Origin: Ureibacillus sp.
GTDB taxonomy: Bacteria; Bacillota; Bacilli; Bacillales_A; Planococcaceae
Assembly (NCBI GenBank): GCA_031178355.1
Contig: JAPSJC010000004.1
Coordinates: 31,598-95,597, forward strand
DNA length: 64,000 bases
Direction of reading: 5' to 3'
Part shown: positions 28,748-38,854 of the stretch, in pieces
Layout: each line of letters opens with the position of its first letter
Position numbering within the stretch: position 1 is the first letter of the stretch
Translations under genes and position numbers: made by a program
Notes under the pieces: model-generated
Told to the model about the DNA's origin: nothing
What the model saw: only the letters and a program-made list of their open reading frames with translations
Database searches by the model: none

Positions 28748-29407
28748 GTGCTTACGAAAAAACAATGGCAATATTGCTTGGAAGAAATGGATCGGATGTT
28801 TCCAGATGCACATTGTGAGCTCGTACACGAAAACCCGTTTGAGTTGACAATTGCAACATTATTATCAGCACAATGTACTGACGTATTAGTAAATAAAGTA
28901 ACAAAGGATTTATTCAAGAAATATAAAACGCCTGAAGACTATTTAGCAGTATCGCTAGAGGAACTACAACAGGATATTAAGTCGATTGGTTTATATCGCA
29001 ATAAAGCTAAAAACATCCAACTTTTGTGTGAAAAGTTATTGAATGAATTCAATGGTGAAATACCACAAACACGTGAGGAATTAGTTACATTACCTGGTGT
29101 AGGAAGAAAAACGGCCAATGTAGTACTTTCTGTCGCTTTTGATATTCCTGCATTAGCTGTTGATACACATGTTGAACGGGTTTCAAAGAGATTAGGTTTA
29201 TGTAGATTAAAAGACACTGTTTTAGAAGTAGAAGAAACAATTATGAAGAAGACACCAAAAGAAAATTGGTCAAAAACTCATCATCAATTAATCTTCTTTG
29301 GTAGATATCATTGTAAAGCTCAAAATCCTCAGTGTGGTTCATGTCCACTTTTAGACGATTGTCGTGAAGGACAAAAGCGTTTGAAAAAAGGATTGGTGAA
29401 ATCTTGA
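28748..29407 (+). CDS. nth: Endonuclease III (DNA glycosylase/AP lyase)
   Basis: It removes oxidised pyrimidines and cleaves AP sites. HhH motif LPGVGRKTANVV with catalytic K121, then D139 in AVDTHV. A [4Fe-4S] cluster is held by C189, C196, C199 and C205 (C-x6-C-x2-C-x5-C). 219 residues. GTG start with GGGGGAG upstream. It overlaps ypoC by 4 bases. Confidence 0.96.
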   Translation: MLTKKQWQYCLEEMDRMFPDAHCELVHENPFELTIATLLSAQCTDVLVNKVTKDLFKKYKTPEDYLAVSLEELQQDIKSIGLYRNKAKNIQLLCEKLLNEFNGEIPQTREELVTLPGVGRKTANVVLSVAFDIPALAVDTHVERVSKRLGLCRLKDTVLEVEETIMKKTPKENWSKTHHQLIFFGRYHCKAQNPQCGSCPLLDDCREGQKRLKKGLVKS

Positions 29408-29757
29408 TTACATCTAATCCTGACACAATTAAAAAAGAAATTGTTGAACCTTTTTTTGAAGGCTGGGAAACGTTAAGTCAACAAATTCATGAAGCACACG
29501 ATCAACGAAATGGACAAGCAGATGCGTTAATGAATAAAGGAATAGCATTATATGAAAAACTAGTTGTAACAACTTCTATTAATAATTCCGCTAATATCGT
29601 TCCTAATGAGGACTATGAGGTTTTACCTATAAACGGTATTGAACGTCTACAGTTTATTAAAGCTAGGCCAGGTCAATATGCATGTTATAGGCAGTTGGAT
29701 GAACTATTCAGAGAAACAAAAAAGAAACTTGCAAGATTGCGTGTTAAAAAGAGTTAA
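29404..29757 (+). CDS. ypoC: YpoC-family protein
   Basis: A 117-residue soluble protein that matches B. subtilis YpoC by position after nth and by the C-terminal block QYACYRQLDELFRETKKKLARL. It is shorter than B. subtilis YpoC. It starts with TTG at 29404, overlapping the nth stop (TTGA), so it is translated with nth. The function is unknown. After it, 29758-29895 holds only a weak TGTAAA/TTTACA hairpin. Confidence 0.8.
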   Translation: MITSNPDTIKKEIVEPFFEGWETLSQQIHEAHDQRNGQADALMNKGIALYEKLVVTTSINNSANIVPNEDYEVLPINGIERLQFIKARPGQYACYRQLDELFRETKKKLARLRVKKS

Positions 29758-29895
29758 TGCCACCATTTACTTTAAAAGGAACAATAGGATTTAGCGGTTA
29801 AATTTAGGTAGATGTAAAGTGTGATTTACACCTTTTCTACTTTATAATTTAGTATCGTAGATATTTTTATAAATGATAGAATTTAAAACAAAGAA

Positions 29896-29940
29896 AAAGC
29901 TGTCCAGAATTGTGTATTCCACATTTCTGAACAGCTTCTT
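29896..29940. terminator. Bidirectional terminator between ypoC and ponA
   Basis: AAGCTGTCCAGAATTGTG pairs, with a few mismatches, with CACATTTCTGAACAGCTT, flanked by A-rich and T-rich runs. It serves ponA on - and possibly ypoC on +. Confidence 0.8.
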
Positions 29941-29947
29941 ATATTAA

Positions 29948-32569
29948 TTAATTATTATTATTCTGATTTCCTCTTCCAGGAATAGAAGGTGGCGAAACTA
30001 TAGGTATAGATAGATCTTCCGATTCCCCTTCACCTTCACCAGTAGGTCCTTCCTCATTACCGTTATTACCGTTATTACCGTTATTATTTTCATCCCCATT
30101 ATTACCTTCGTTAATGTCAGAGTCTTGATCATCATTGTCAGGGTTTTCCAAATCTATAATTGGATCTTCAACGATTGGCTCTTCGTAAGGATCTTCTACA
30201 ACAATTGAAACAGATGCAGGTTCACTTCTTACATCCTCTGAAATGGCAACAACAGTGAAAGTATAGTTTCTTCCATATTCCAAATTTGGTATCGTGACAT
30301 GCATTGAATCAGTTGTACCAATTACTGAGGTACCACCATTATCAACTGCCATACTAACTTCAAATGAAATTGGTATACTTTCAGATTCATTTTCGCTTGT
30401 AGGTGGAGTAAACTCCCAAATTAATTCAACATTTCCAACTTCATCTGGAACAGCTTGTAAATTTGAAACAGGGTCTAATTCAAGCTTCTTGTACTCTTCT
30501 GAAACTTCCGTTGGTTCTGTCCCTTTTATAAATAATTCTGTAACTTTTAGTTCATCAGGAGTGAATTCACTTGCAAGTTTTAGTGGATTTGAGCCAACCT
30601 CTATAGTTGCTTCTACCACTGAACTTGGTCTTTGGAAATTAGATGTCTCAATGTTAGCAGAAATTTGAGACATAATTGATTTAAACAAAGTTTGTGGTAA
30701 AAAACGTTCATCCCATGTTGTAATTGGGTCTTTATGATCAGGATAACCACTCCAAATGGCAATTGAGTAGTTGGTTGAATAACCTGCAAACCACGAGTCA
30801 GGTACTGCTGAATCCGGTAGGTTATATTTAGCGAAATCTTCTGCAGAATAGTTCGTTGTTCCAGATTTACCAGCTAAATCTAATCCAGGTACACTTGCTC
30901 TCGAACCTGAAGCGCCAGGCTTATTACTTAAAACATCTCTTAGAATATCTGTCACCATATATGCAGTGTAATCCTGCATAGCAACAGTCGATTCATTATC
31001 ATAAGACTTCTTTGAACCATCACGGTAAACAATTTCAATTATTGAATGTGGGTCATTATATATTCCGTTGTTTCCAAAAGATGCATAAGAAGCGGCCATT
31101 TGAATAGGGGATAATTTAATAGCTCCACCACCTATCGCATCCGATTCATATACATCTTTCGATTTTATCCCTAATTTAGATACGAATTGTTTTGCTTGAT
31201 CTGTGCTAACTGCTTGTAATGTTTTAACAGCCGGTACATTACGAGAAGTATAAAGAGCCTCACGTACTGTCATTGTACCTAAATATTTGTTATCCCAGTT
31301 TGTAATCGGTTGTTCTGAACCAGTATAAGTGATTTTTTCATCTACAATCGTTTGGCCCGTTGACCATTTTAAATATTCAAATGCAGGACCATAATCAAGT
31401 AACGGTTTCATCGTAGAACCAGGGTGACGTGATTTTAAGTCATCAGCAAAGTTAAATCCACGCTCAGCACCATAGTCACGGCCACCACCAATTGCTCGAA
31501 TAGCACCAGTTTTTGTATCAACTACCGCAACACCTGATTGTATCGTTTCAGTTGGGAAGTTTGCAGGGTTATTCATTACATTTTCAACTACTGATTGAGC
31601 ATTAGGATCAAGTGTTGTATATACTTTGATACCTTCACTTAATAAGTCACCATCACCATTAGCTTCAAGTTCGCTTAAGACTACATCAAGAAATGCTTCG
31701 TATTGAGAGCCAGCAACAGTTTCTCTTTGATCTTCTGGTAACAAACGAGATGTTACATCAATTTCCTTCGCAGCCGTAGCTTCTTCTTCAGAAATCTTTT
31801 CGTGTTGTACCATTAAGTCTAATACTAAATCACGACGTTGCTGTGCACGTTCAGGGTTTTTAAACGGGTTATATCTATTCGGACTTTGTGGCATACCAGC
31901 AAGTAATGCCATCTCATCTAGTTCAAGTTCATTTAATTCTTTTCCAAAGAAGTAATCGGCAGCAGTAGCAAAACCATAAATTCTACCTGACATTAAAATT
32001 TTATTGAAATACATTTCAAAGATTTCTTCTTTTTCGTATTGTTGTTCTAATTGAATTGCTAACCAAGCTTCTTGAGCTTTACGTTTTAAGGCTTTATCAT
32101 TACTTAAAAATGAATTTTTAACGACTTGTTGTGTTATTGTACTACCACCCTGTGCACCAAATCCGTCACGTACGTTTGCTAGAACTGCACCCATTGTTCG
32201 CCAAACATCAACACCAAAGTGATTAAAGAAGCGGACATCTTCCGTCGCTAATATTGCATCAACCATTTCTTTTGGTATATCTTCGTACTCAACATATTTA
32301 CGACTTTCAACGCCTATTGTCGTGAAAAGTTCACCATTTTTATCATAAAATTCAGCTGAAATTGGATCTTTTAATAGTTCTTCGTTTAATTCTGGTGCAG
32401 AGCTTGCGTAATATACAAACATTCCGATACCAAATAAAAATCCAGTTACACCTAATGCAAGTAGGGTTAAGAAAATGCGTTTAAACCAAACTTTCGCAGG
32501 TTTCTTTTGTTGTTTCTTTAGTAATTCACGTTCTCTTTTTATATCTTCACGTGTTCTTCTTTCAGCCAC
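29948..32569 (-). CDS. ponA: Class A penicillin-binding protein 1A/1B
   Basis: A bifunctional peptidoglycan glycosyltransferase/transpeptidase. It has a basic cytoplasmic N terminus, a membrane helix (~33-54), the GT51 motifs EDVRFFNHFGVD and GGSTITQQVVKN, then the transpeptidase motifs STMK (active-site Ser), SRN and KSGT. After the catalytic domain there is a fibronectin-III-like module and an Asp/Asn/Gly-rich low-complexity tail ending in PGRGNQNNNN. This is like the B. subtilis PonA tail; total 873 residues against about 914. It is encoded downstream of recU with a 23-base gap, the conserved recU-ponA operon. AGGAGA precedes the ATG. Confidence 0.95.
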   Translation of the reverse strand: MAERRTREDIKRERELLKKQQKKPAKVWFKRIFLTLLALGVTGFLFGIGMFVYYASSAPELNEELLKDPISAEFYDKNGELFTTIGVESRKYVEYEDIPKEMVDAILATEDVRFFNHFGVDVWRTMGAVLANVRDGFGAQGGSTITQQVVKNSFLSNDKALKRKAQEAWLAIQLEQQYEKEEIFEMYFNKILMSGRIYGFATAADYFFGKELNELELDEMALLAGMPQSPNRYNPFKNPERAQQRRDLVLDLMVQHEKISEEEATAAKEIDVTSRLLPEDQRETVAGSQYEAFLDVVLSELEANGDGDLLSEGIKVYTTLDPNAQSVVENVMNNPANFPTETIQSGVAVVDTKTGAIRAIGGGRDYGAERGFNFADDLKSRHPGSTMKPLLDYGPAFEYLKWSTGQTIVDEKITYTGSEQPITNWDNKYLGTMTVREALYTSRNVPAVKTLQAVSTDQAKQFVSKLGIKSKDVYESDAIGGGAIKLSPIQMAASYASFGNNGIYNDPHSIIEIVYRDGSKKSYDNESTVAMQDYTAYMVTDILRDVLSNKPGASGSRASVPGLDLAGKSGTTNYSAEDFAKYNLPDSAVPDSWFAGYSTNYSIAIWSGYPDHKDPITTWDERFLPQTLFKSIMSQISANIETSNFQRPSSVVEATIEVGSNPLKLASEFTPDELKVTELFIKGTEPTEVSEEYKKLELDPVSNLQAVPDEVGNVELIWEFTPPTSENESESIPISFEVSMAVDNGGTSVIGTTDSMHVTIPNLEYGRNYTFTVVAISEDVRSEPASVSIVVEDPYEEPIVEDPIIDLENPDNDDQDSDINEGNNGDENNNGNNGNNGNEEGPTGEGEGESEDLSIPIVSPPSIPGRGNQNNNN

Positions 32570-32592
32570 AATAATCTCCTCACTTATACAAA

Positions 32593-33219
32593 CTATAAAT
32601 ATTTGTTTGTTATAATTTTTTCTAGAGCGGGTAAGTAATCAATACGTGGATTATATCCAGGTTTTATCTCAAGAGAGCTTGATTCAAAAACTTTTAGAGG
32701 TATTGATTTAATACCGCCGCTTTCCATGTTGTCCCATGCCTGTAATAATATAGAAAAGGGTAATATGAAATATCTGTCTAATCTTGAAAATCGAACAATT
32801 AAAAACGCAATTCCTCGTTGTTTTTGTACGTCTTCCATGTGTTTAATCTGGTGCGGGTGCACATTTTTAAGTGGAAAAGAAGTTTTACTTTCCGTTTCCT
32901 TTGCTTCAAAGTCTATATAATAACCATTCCACACGCCATTATAATCAGTAGTTGAAGCTGTTCGAAAATATGCTTCCTTAATAACCGCTGCACTTCTCTT
33001 TGGGTACTCTACTTTGACGATTTGAATCGGAACAGGTTTCTTATGAATGACTGCCATTTGTGAAATTAAATAAAAATGGTTTGTTTCATTGATTTCATCT
33101 TCAAGTGTTTTTCCACGATTACTATATGAAAGATCTTTTACCTTTTTAATAGGTTTACTTACTTTTTGAATTTCGCTAGATGGCTTGTACAGTTTGCCAT
33201 TAGGATACCTAATCGTCAT
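32593..33219 (-). CDS. recU: Holliday junction resolvase RecU
   Basis: It cleaves four-way junctions and modulates RecA. About 208 residues, starting MTIRYPNGK, with SNRGKTLEDEINETN (stalk region), YPKRSAAVIKEAYF, and the nuclease core TTDYNGVWNGYYIDFEAKET, which holds the catalytic Asp/Glu/Lys. An ATG at 33249 is also open, but the ATG at 33219 has GAAGGGTG upstream and the family N terminus. It is co-transcribed with ponA and divergent from the yppE-mrfAB genes. Confidence 0.95.
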   Translation of the reverse strand: MTIRYPNGKLYKPSSEIQKVSKPIKKVKDLSYSNRGKTLEDEINETNHFYLISQMAVIHKKPVPIQIVKVEYPKRSAAVIKEAYFRTASTTDYNGVWNGYYIDFEAKETESKTSFPLKNVHPHQIKHMEDVQKQRGIAFLIVRFSRLDRYFILPFSILLQAWDNMESGGIKSIPLKVFESSSLEIKPGYNPRIDYLPALEKIITNKYL

Positions 33220-33380
33220 AAAATCACCCTTCTTGAAAATGATAACCAAAGTTTTACCTTAAATTAACTCAAAAGATTATCGAATTTTTTCTTCTTTTAG
33301 CATCCTATGTCTAGTTTTGACAACACGAAAGGGATTTCCTTCTTTACAATGAATTTTAGTAGCAAAGGAGGTTGGTTAGA

Positions 33381-33578
33381 TTGCATAGAATTCAAATACT
33401 ACTATCACAAATTGATTGTATCGATCAGATGCTAACCGCGAAAATCGATAGTGAACGTAACACACTCAATGGAGAGCTTTTAACAAAACTAGTAAACACT
33501 CATCAAAAGGTAAGCTTAGCAGAAAAGCAATTTCATGTAAAGAATACTTGTTCCCCTTTTAGTAGTGATTTTCATTAA
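33381..33578 (+). CDS. Small hypothetical protein upstream of yppE
   Basis: About 65 residues with no recognised domain; mostly helical and charged (QILLSQIDCIDQMLTAKID), with no signal or membrane segment. A full ribosome site, AAAGGAGG, lies 9 bases before a TTG at 33381; an earlier TTG at 33372 is too close to it. In B. subtilis the slot between recU and yppE holds small genes such as yppD, but I cannot show homology. It lies 52 bases before yppE in the same direction. The good ribosome site is the main support. Confidence 0.5.
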   Translation: MHRIQILLSQIDCIDQMLTAKIDSERNTLNGELLTKLVNTHQKVSLAEKQFHVKNTCSPFSSDFH

Positions 33579-33630
33579 TTTTTGGTACACTAATAACAAA
33601 TAAATTGTTGTTAGTTTTGAGGTAACCAAA

Positions 33631-34002
33631 ATGAATCTAATTGAACAAACAAAACAGTTAATCGAAGAGTGTGATGCATCTGTCAATCGTTTCTTTAAAA
33701 TGCGTGAGATGGATGCAACACCTCTATTTTTTGATGAAGTAAAACCATACGCAGATGAGATACAAGGAAAATTAAATGAATGGCAACAATCTGCGAATGA
33801 TTGGATACGAAAAAATCAGCCGAAATATATACATGAGATTCAAATTGCAAATGTAGTAGAAGCAATGAATCAATTTGTTGTGCAATCATTTTATAAAGAG
33901 ACTAGTAAGAAACGAATTATACAGTCCATACAATCAGTTCATTATACATTGTCGAATTTATTACGCAACTTAGAGGAAGGAGACAAAAATGCAGCTAAAT
34001 AA
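33631..34002 (+). CDS. yppE: DUF1798 protein YppE
   Basis: A 123-residue helical protein matching B. subtilis YppE: FFDEVKPYADEIQGKLNEW, RKNQPKYIHEIQIANVVEAMNQFVVQSF and the end KRIIQSIQSVHYTLSNLL line up with the family pattern. The B. subtilis protein has a known helical-bundle structure but no known role. It overlaps the start of mrfA by 14 bases, so it is translationally linked with a DNA-repair gene pair. Confidence 0.85.
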   Translation: MNLIEQTKQLIEECDASVNRFFKMREMDATPLFFDEVKPYADEIQGKLNEWQQSANDWIRKNQPKYIHEIQIANVVEAMNQFVVQSFYKETSKKRIIQSIQSVHYTLSNLLRNLEEGDKNAAK

Positions 34003-36268
34003 AAGAAAGTCAGTAGATGAATTAATACAGAGCTGGAAGAATGATCAGGAATTTAAGAACAATATTCTTCATATGGAAACAATTAAAGCGAAGCCAGCAC
34101 AATTCGCTCCATTTCCTAACGATTTACATATTTCTATTAAAAAAGCTCTAGTAGATAGAGGTATTGAACAGTTATATACACATCAAAGACAGGCTTTTGA
34201 TTATGCTATAAGCGGTCAATCCTTTACTGCCGTCACACCAACTGCTTCAGGGAAGTCTCTGTGCTATCATTTACCAGTTTTGCAAAGAATTCTTGAGGAT
34301 TCTTCTAGTCGTGCAATCTATTTATTTCCGACAAAAGCATTAGCACAGGACCAAAAATCAGATTTAAATAACTTAATAGAAAGTATGGGAGAAGAAATAC
34401 TAAGTTATACATATGACGGTGATACTTCTCCAGCGATTCGACAAAAGATACGTAAAGCAGGGCATATCGTGATGACTAATCCTGATATGTTGCACTCAGG
34501 AATACTACCACATCATACAAAATGGGTTTCACTCTTTGAAAATTTAAAATATATCATTATTGATGAATTGCATACATATAAAGGTGTCTTTGGTAGTCAT
34601 GTTGCTCATGTGATAAGACGACTTAAAAGAATTTGTGAATTTTACGGTAGTAATCCTATATTTATTTGCACGTCTGCAACAATTAAAAATCCTAAAGAAT
34701 TAGCAGAGAAGTTAACAAATACAACACATCAATTAATTGCTGACTCAGGAGCACCTGTTGGAAAGAAAACATTCTTATTTTATAATCCTCCTATAGTTCA
34801 TCCTACGTTTGGCGTTAGAAGAAGTAGCGTATTGGAAGTTCGAGATTTAGCTACAAATCTATATAAAGCTGGAATTCAAACGATTGTTTTTGCTAAATCA
34901 CGTGTTCGGGTAGAAATGCTAGTTACTTATTTAAAAGAGTTAACAAAAAGGAAAATACATGATGAGTCAATAAGAGGATATCGAGGTGGGTATCTACCTA
35001 CAGAACGTCGAGCTATTGAAAAAGGGTTAAGGGACGGTTCAATACAAATCGTGGTGAGTACAAATGCCCTTGAATTAGGTGTTGATATTGGGCAATTACA
35101 AGCTTGTATTATGACTGGTTATCCAGGAAATATAGCAAGTGCGTGGCAGCAAGCAGGGCGAGCAGGGAGAAGGCAGGATTCAGCTTTAATTATATATGTT
35201 GCAGGAGCAACAGCTCTCGATCAATATGTTGTAAACAATCCTAAGTATTTATTAGGAAGTTCCCCGGAAGAGGCATTAATTAACCCAGAAAATATATTAA
35301 TCCTAATGGAACATTTAAAATGTGCTTCTTTTGAGTTGCCATTTTCAATGACGGACACTTATGGGGAGTATGAAGTTCAAGAGCTTCTTGCTTTCTTAGA
35401 AGAAGAAGGAGTATTGATAAAAACTAGTTCGAATTGGCACTGGATGAGTGATCGATTTCCTGCCCACGAAATTAGTTTACGTTCTGCTGCTCAAGAAAAT
35501 GTGGTGATCATTGATTGGTCAATACCGGGCTCAACAAAAGTGATTGGTGAGATGGATACTTATAGTGCCATGACACTTTTACATGAAGAAGCAATTTATT
35601 TACACCAAGGACTTCAGTACCAAGTTGAAAAACTTGATTGGGAAGAAAAGAAAGCATTTGTACGTGAGGTTGATGTTGATTATTTCACGGATGCAAATTT
35701 AGCGGTAGAATTAAAAGTGTTGAGTGAGGATAAAAGTAAATTCTTTCATTCTGCTACTCTAAGTTATGGTGATGTCAGTTTATTAGCAATTCCTACGATT
35801 TTTAAGAAAATCCGTTTTAATTCACATGAGAATATCGGGTCTGGGAAAATTCATATACCTCCACTTGAAATGCATACAAATTCTACGTGGCTTTCTTTTG
35901 ATCTACCAGAGAACTGGTCTGAAGAAATGTTAACAGATGCATTAACTGGTGCAGCATATGCGGTGGGATCGTTTATTCCATTATTTATTCAATGTGACAG
36001 AAAAGATTTATCGGTTGTCCCGCAAGTCAAATCTATTCACAATGAAAAACCTACATTATTTATTTATGATAGCTATCCAGGTGGAATCGGTTTAAGTGAA
36101 AAAGTTTATGATATTCTAGATTCTATATTAGTTGAATCCATTGAACATGTTGCTGCATGTGCTTGCGAAAATGGCTGTCCATCTTGTATTGGTGCACAAG
36201 ACAATTTACTAAATGGTAAAGATAAAGTAATAAAAATATTATCTTTATTGTTAGATGAGATGAAGTGA
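33989..36268 (+). CDS. mrfA: DEAD/DEAH-box DNA helicase MrfA (YprA)
   Basis: An SF2 helicase with Walker A TPTASGKS near residue 90, box II DELH (IIDELHTYKG), TSAT motif III, and the C-terminal VSTNALELGVDIGQ and QQAGRAGRR motifs. The C-terminal MrfA-type domain has four Cys in CACENGCPSC, a zinc site in the family. In B. subtilis MrfA and MrfB act together in excision repair of mitomycin C lesions independent of UvrABC. 759 residues. GAGGAAGGAG precedes the ATG. mrfB follows after 6 bases. Confidence 0.94.
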   Translation: MQLNKRKSVDELIQSWKNDQEFKNNILHMETIKAKPAQFAPFPNDLHISIKKALVDRGIEQLYTHQRQAFDYAISGQSFTAVTPTASGKSLCYHLPVLQRILEDSSSRAIYLFPTKALAQDQKSDLNNLIESMGEEILSYTYDGDTSPAIRQKIRKAGHIVMTNPDMLHSGILPHHTKWVSLFENLKYIIIDELHTYKGVFGSHVAHVIRRLKRICEFYGSNPIFICTSATIKNPKELAEKLTNTTHQLIADSGAPVGKKTFLFYNPPIVHPTFGVRRSSVLEVRDLATNLYKAGIQTIVFAKSRVRVEMLVTYLKELTKRKIHDESIRGYRGGYLPTERRAIEKGLRDGSIQIVVSTNALELGVDIGQLQACIMTGYPGNIASAWQQAGRAGRRQDSALIIYVAGATALDQYVVNNPKYLLGSSPEEALINPENILILMEHLKCASFELPFSMTDTYGEYEVQELLAFLEEEGVLIKTSSNWHWMSDRFPAHEISLRSAAQENVVIIDWSIPGSTKVIGEMDTYSAMTLLHEEAIYLHQGLQYQVEKLDWEEKKAFVREVDVDYFTDANLAVELKVLSEDKSKFFHSATLSYGDVSLLAIPTIFKKIRFNSHENIGSGKIHIPPLEMHTNSTWLSFDLPENWSEEMLTDALTGAAYAVGSFIPLFIQCDRKDLSVVPQVKSIHNEKPTLFIYDSYPGGIGLSEKVYDILDSILVESIEHVAACACENGCPSCIGAQDNLLNGKDKVIKILSLLLDEMK

Positions 36269-36274
36269 TTTTTT

Positions 36275-37531
36275 ATGTCGTATGAAAATAAAATAATGCA
36301 GTTAAAGAAAATGCTAGGGGGCAAAAAAGAGAAGGTAGAACAAAAGCCTATTTTCAAAAAACCAGCTCATCCCTCTTACTTATGTGAATGGATGAAATGT
36401 GGGTTAACACCTGTAGAAAATGATTTTGGTATCGTGTTAAAACGTGAAGTAAATTATCCTCTAGATTATAAACATGGTCTATATCATTTAGGTGCGTTTT
36501 ACGATGCCATTGAAAAATGGGAGAAATCAAACGTCAACCATCCTTTTGCCATCAGTTTTGATGAAGAACTTTTGTTTTTTGATACAGAGACAACAGGTTT
36601 AAGGGGTGTTGGTACACAAATCTTTTTAATTGGTTTATTGAAAGCAACAGATGATGGCTTTCGTCTTACTCAATATGTACTGGCAGACCCAGAAAATGAA
36701 GCAGCACTATTATTTGAATCAAAGTTTTGGCAAAAACCGAAAACCATATTAACGTATAATGGGAAAAGTTTTGACTGGCCTCAACTCGAATCAAGGTGGG
36801 TATTGCATCAAAAATATTTACCAAAGTTAAGGGAACATAGACAAGTTGATTTACTTCACAGTACAAAACGTATTTGGAATAAAACGATGGATAAAATGAA
36901 ATTAACATCTGTAGAAGAAGAAAAATTAGGGTTTAAACGTCAAGGAGATATTCCTGGATTTTTAGCACCGATTATTTATGCAGATGCAATTAAAAGTGGT
37001 AATGCAGAAACGTTAATAAAAGTTCTATATCATAACGAATGGGACCTATTATCTTTAATAACTCTATATATCCACTCAACTGAATTATTAATGGATATAA
37101 GATTAGAAGAATCAGCAACGACATTAACAAACGTGGGCAAGTGGTATGGTGATCTAAAATATAGAGAAGAAAGTGAATATTACTTACAAACCGTAACAGA
37201 CCAATTTGATAATTCAAAATCCGGTTTAGCTTATTTTTATTTAGCATTTGAACAAAAAAGAAAAGGACAATATAGAGAAGCCGCCACTTCATTTGAAAAT
37301 GCCTTATCTAATCTAGAAATTAGAAAACAAATTAAAGTAAATGAACAACTTGCGATAATTTACGAACATCAATTTAAACTATTTGAACAAGCTATAGAAT
37401 ATACTTTGAATGGACTCAAATTAATTGAAAATGCTCTTTTTTATAATACAAATCAAAAAGAAAAACTTAAACTACAGTGGGAAAAGAGACTTCATAGACT
37501 TGAAAATAAATTAGTATTTCCAAAAGGTTAA
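36275..37531 (+). CDS. mrfB: DEDD exonuclease MrfB (YprB) with TPR tail
   Basis: A 3'-5' exonuclease partner of MrfA. The RNase H-like fold starts at FFDTETTGLRG near residue 100 (Asp/Glu metal ligands), with LTYNGKSFDWPQLESR and HNEWDLLSL carrying the later acidic residues. The C-terminal ~130 residues form TPR-like helices (YYLQTVTDQFDNSKSGLAYFYLA), as in B. subtilis YprB. 418 residues. It is immediately downstream of mrfA. The 204-base gap after it leads to gpsB. Confidence 0.93.
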   Translation: MSYENKIMQLKKMLGGKKEKVEQKPIFKKPAHPSYLCEWMKCGLTPVENDFGIVLKREVNYPLDYKHGLYHLGAFYDAIEKWEKSNVNHPFAISFDEELLFFDTETTGLRGVGTQIFLIGLLKATDDGFRLTQYVLADPENEAALLFESKFWQKPKTILTYNGKSFDWPQLESRWVLHQKYLPKLREHRQVDLLHSTKRIWNKTMDKMKLTSVEEEKLGFKRQGDIPGFLAPIIYADAIKSGNAETLIKVLYHNEWDLLSLITLYIHSTELLMDIRLEESATTLTNVGKWYGDLKYREESEYYLQTVTDQFDNSKSGLAYFYLAFEQKRKGQYREAATSFENALSNLEIRKQIKVNEQLAIIYEHQFKLFEQAIEYTLNGLKLIENALFYNTNQKEKLKLQWEKRLHRLENKLVFPKG

Positions 37532-37735
37532 CGGTCATTTCCCAGGCAAGCGCAAGAAATGACAAGACAATCGATACAATACTACATTAATTTGACAATA
37601 TTCCCAATGAATATACTAACTGGACATTACAAGAGAAATAGAAATTTTATATGAAATGGTTGTTTTCGTTCACTTTTCAACATGTTCATATGATATAATA
37701 AAAATACGTATGTTTTGTATGGAAGGGCGATGTGA

Positions 37736-38032
37736 ATGGATATAAAGTTAAATTCAAAAATAATATTAGAGAAAGAATTTAAGAAAACAATGAAAGGTTA
37801 TAGTGTTGACCAAGTTGATCAATTTTTAGATCAAATTATGGAAGATTATGACACTTTCGATAAAATTGTGACTGAACTTCGCGCTGAAAATACACGTTTA
37901 AAAGAACAATTACAAACTGCAGCTGTGAGAAAACCACAGCCTTCTCAACCAGTTACAAATACTAATTTTGATATTTTAAAAAGACTTTCAAATTTAGAAA
38001 AACATGTATTTGGTAGCAAATTATACGAGTAA
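37736..38032 (+). CDS. gpsB: Cell division/elongation regulator GpsB
   Basis: A DivIVA-family protein that shuttles PBP1 between side wall and septum. N-terminal lipid-binding/coiled coil domain with KEFKKTMKGYSVDQVDQFLDQI, a Pro/Gln linker, and the C-terminal trimerisation signature TNFDILKRLSNLEKHVFG. 98 residues, family length. GGAAGGG precedes the ATG. Its partner PonA is encoded about 5 kb upstream on the other strand. A TATAAT at about 37695 may belong to its promoter, but I see no matching -35. Confidence 0.95.
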   Translation: MDIKLNSKIILEKEFKKTMKGYSVDQVDQFLDQIMEDYDTFDKIVTELRAENTRLKEQLQTAAVRKPQPSQPVTNTNFDILKRLSNLEKHVFGSKLYE

Positions 38033-38049
38033 TTAATTAGTCGTAAGCC

Positions 38050-38078
38050 TTGTAATTGAATAAGTTTTCTAGTATAAT
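38050..38078 (+). promoter_or_regulatory. Promoter of rnpB
   Basis: TTGTAA (38050-38055), a 17-base spacer and a consensus TATAAT (38073-38078), ending about 7 bases before the predicted RNA start. Confidence 0.8.
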
Positions 38079-38084
38079 GATTTT

Positions 38085-38491
38085 ATCAACGTGAAATTCG
38101 AGTAATCGCTGCAACTCATATAGAAGTTGTAGAGGAAAGTCCATGCTCACACGGATCTGAGATGACCGTAGTGTTCGTGCTTACTGAAAAAATAAGGTAA
38201 GGCAAGGTAACCCCTTGACGGCGGAAGGAAAACCTAAGTCTTATGATATGGTTGACACTTCCTGAAAGTGCCACAGTGACGGAGCTTCATCGGAAACGGT
38301 GAAGGTGGAACGAGGTAAACCCCACGAGTGAGAAACCCAAATTATGGTAGGGGCACTCTCCAGAAGGAAATGAACGGATGGAGAGACGCGGTATCCGCGT
38401 AGATAGATGATTACTACCCGGTTCGTACGAGACTAACGTCGCTTGAGTACTCGGGAACAAAACATGGCTTATTGAATTTTACTTGATATAA
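38085..38491 (+). ncRNA. rnpB: RNase P RNA, Bacillus (type B)
   Basis: The catalytic RNA that trims tRNA 5' ends. Conserved blocks are GAGGAAAGTCCATGCTC near 38132, the GTAGTGTTCGTGC segment, AAAGTGCCACAGTGACGGAG near 38264, GGTAAACCCCACGAG, GAGAAACCCAAATT, AGATAGATGATTACTACC near 38401 and AACAAAACATGGCTTA at the 3' side. The 5' segment GTGAAATTC (38091-38099) can pair with GAATTTTAC near 38474, forming helix P1. It lies between gpsB and ypsC as in B. subtilis. The ends are estimated from P1. Confidence 0.95.
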
Positions 38492-38609
38492 ATTTAACTA
38501 TTAAACGAAAAAATGCGATTATTTCATTTACTTAACGCACCATACAAATTTGTTCGTTCTGTATTCTTGTATGGTTAGATAAATTCAGGGCAGATACGCT
38601 CGAATCTTG

Positions 38610-38645
38610 AAGGCTCTCCATCTATCTGGAGAGCCTTTCTTTTAG
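38610..38645 (+). terminator. Terminator downstream of rnpB
   Basis: AAGGCTCTCCA and TGGAGAGCCTT form a perfect 11-bp stem with loop TCTATC and a T-rich tail. It lies about 120 bases beyond the mature RNase P RNA end, so the precursor is probably 3'-processed. The following 38646-38854 is AT-rich and empty. Confidence 0.85.
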
Positions 38646-38854
38646 CGATAGTAGTAACTTAGATCTGAAATGGATTAAATATAAAACGACAAGTATTAAT
38701 TCCTATGATGGGAGATACTACTGATGATTTGGTAATCGTACAGAGAAAAGAAATTTCTATAAAAACACAAGGCTAGAAATTAAAATCATTGGTACTAATA
38801 AAATAATCGAATCCTTACAATCCGGGAAGTTGAACATTAAGAGAGGTAAGTAAA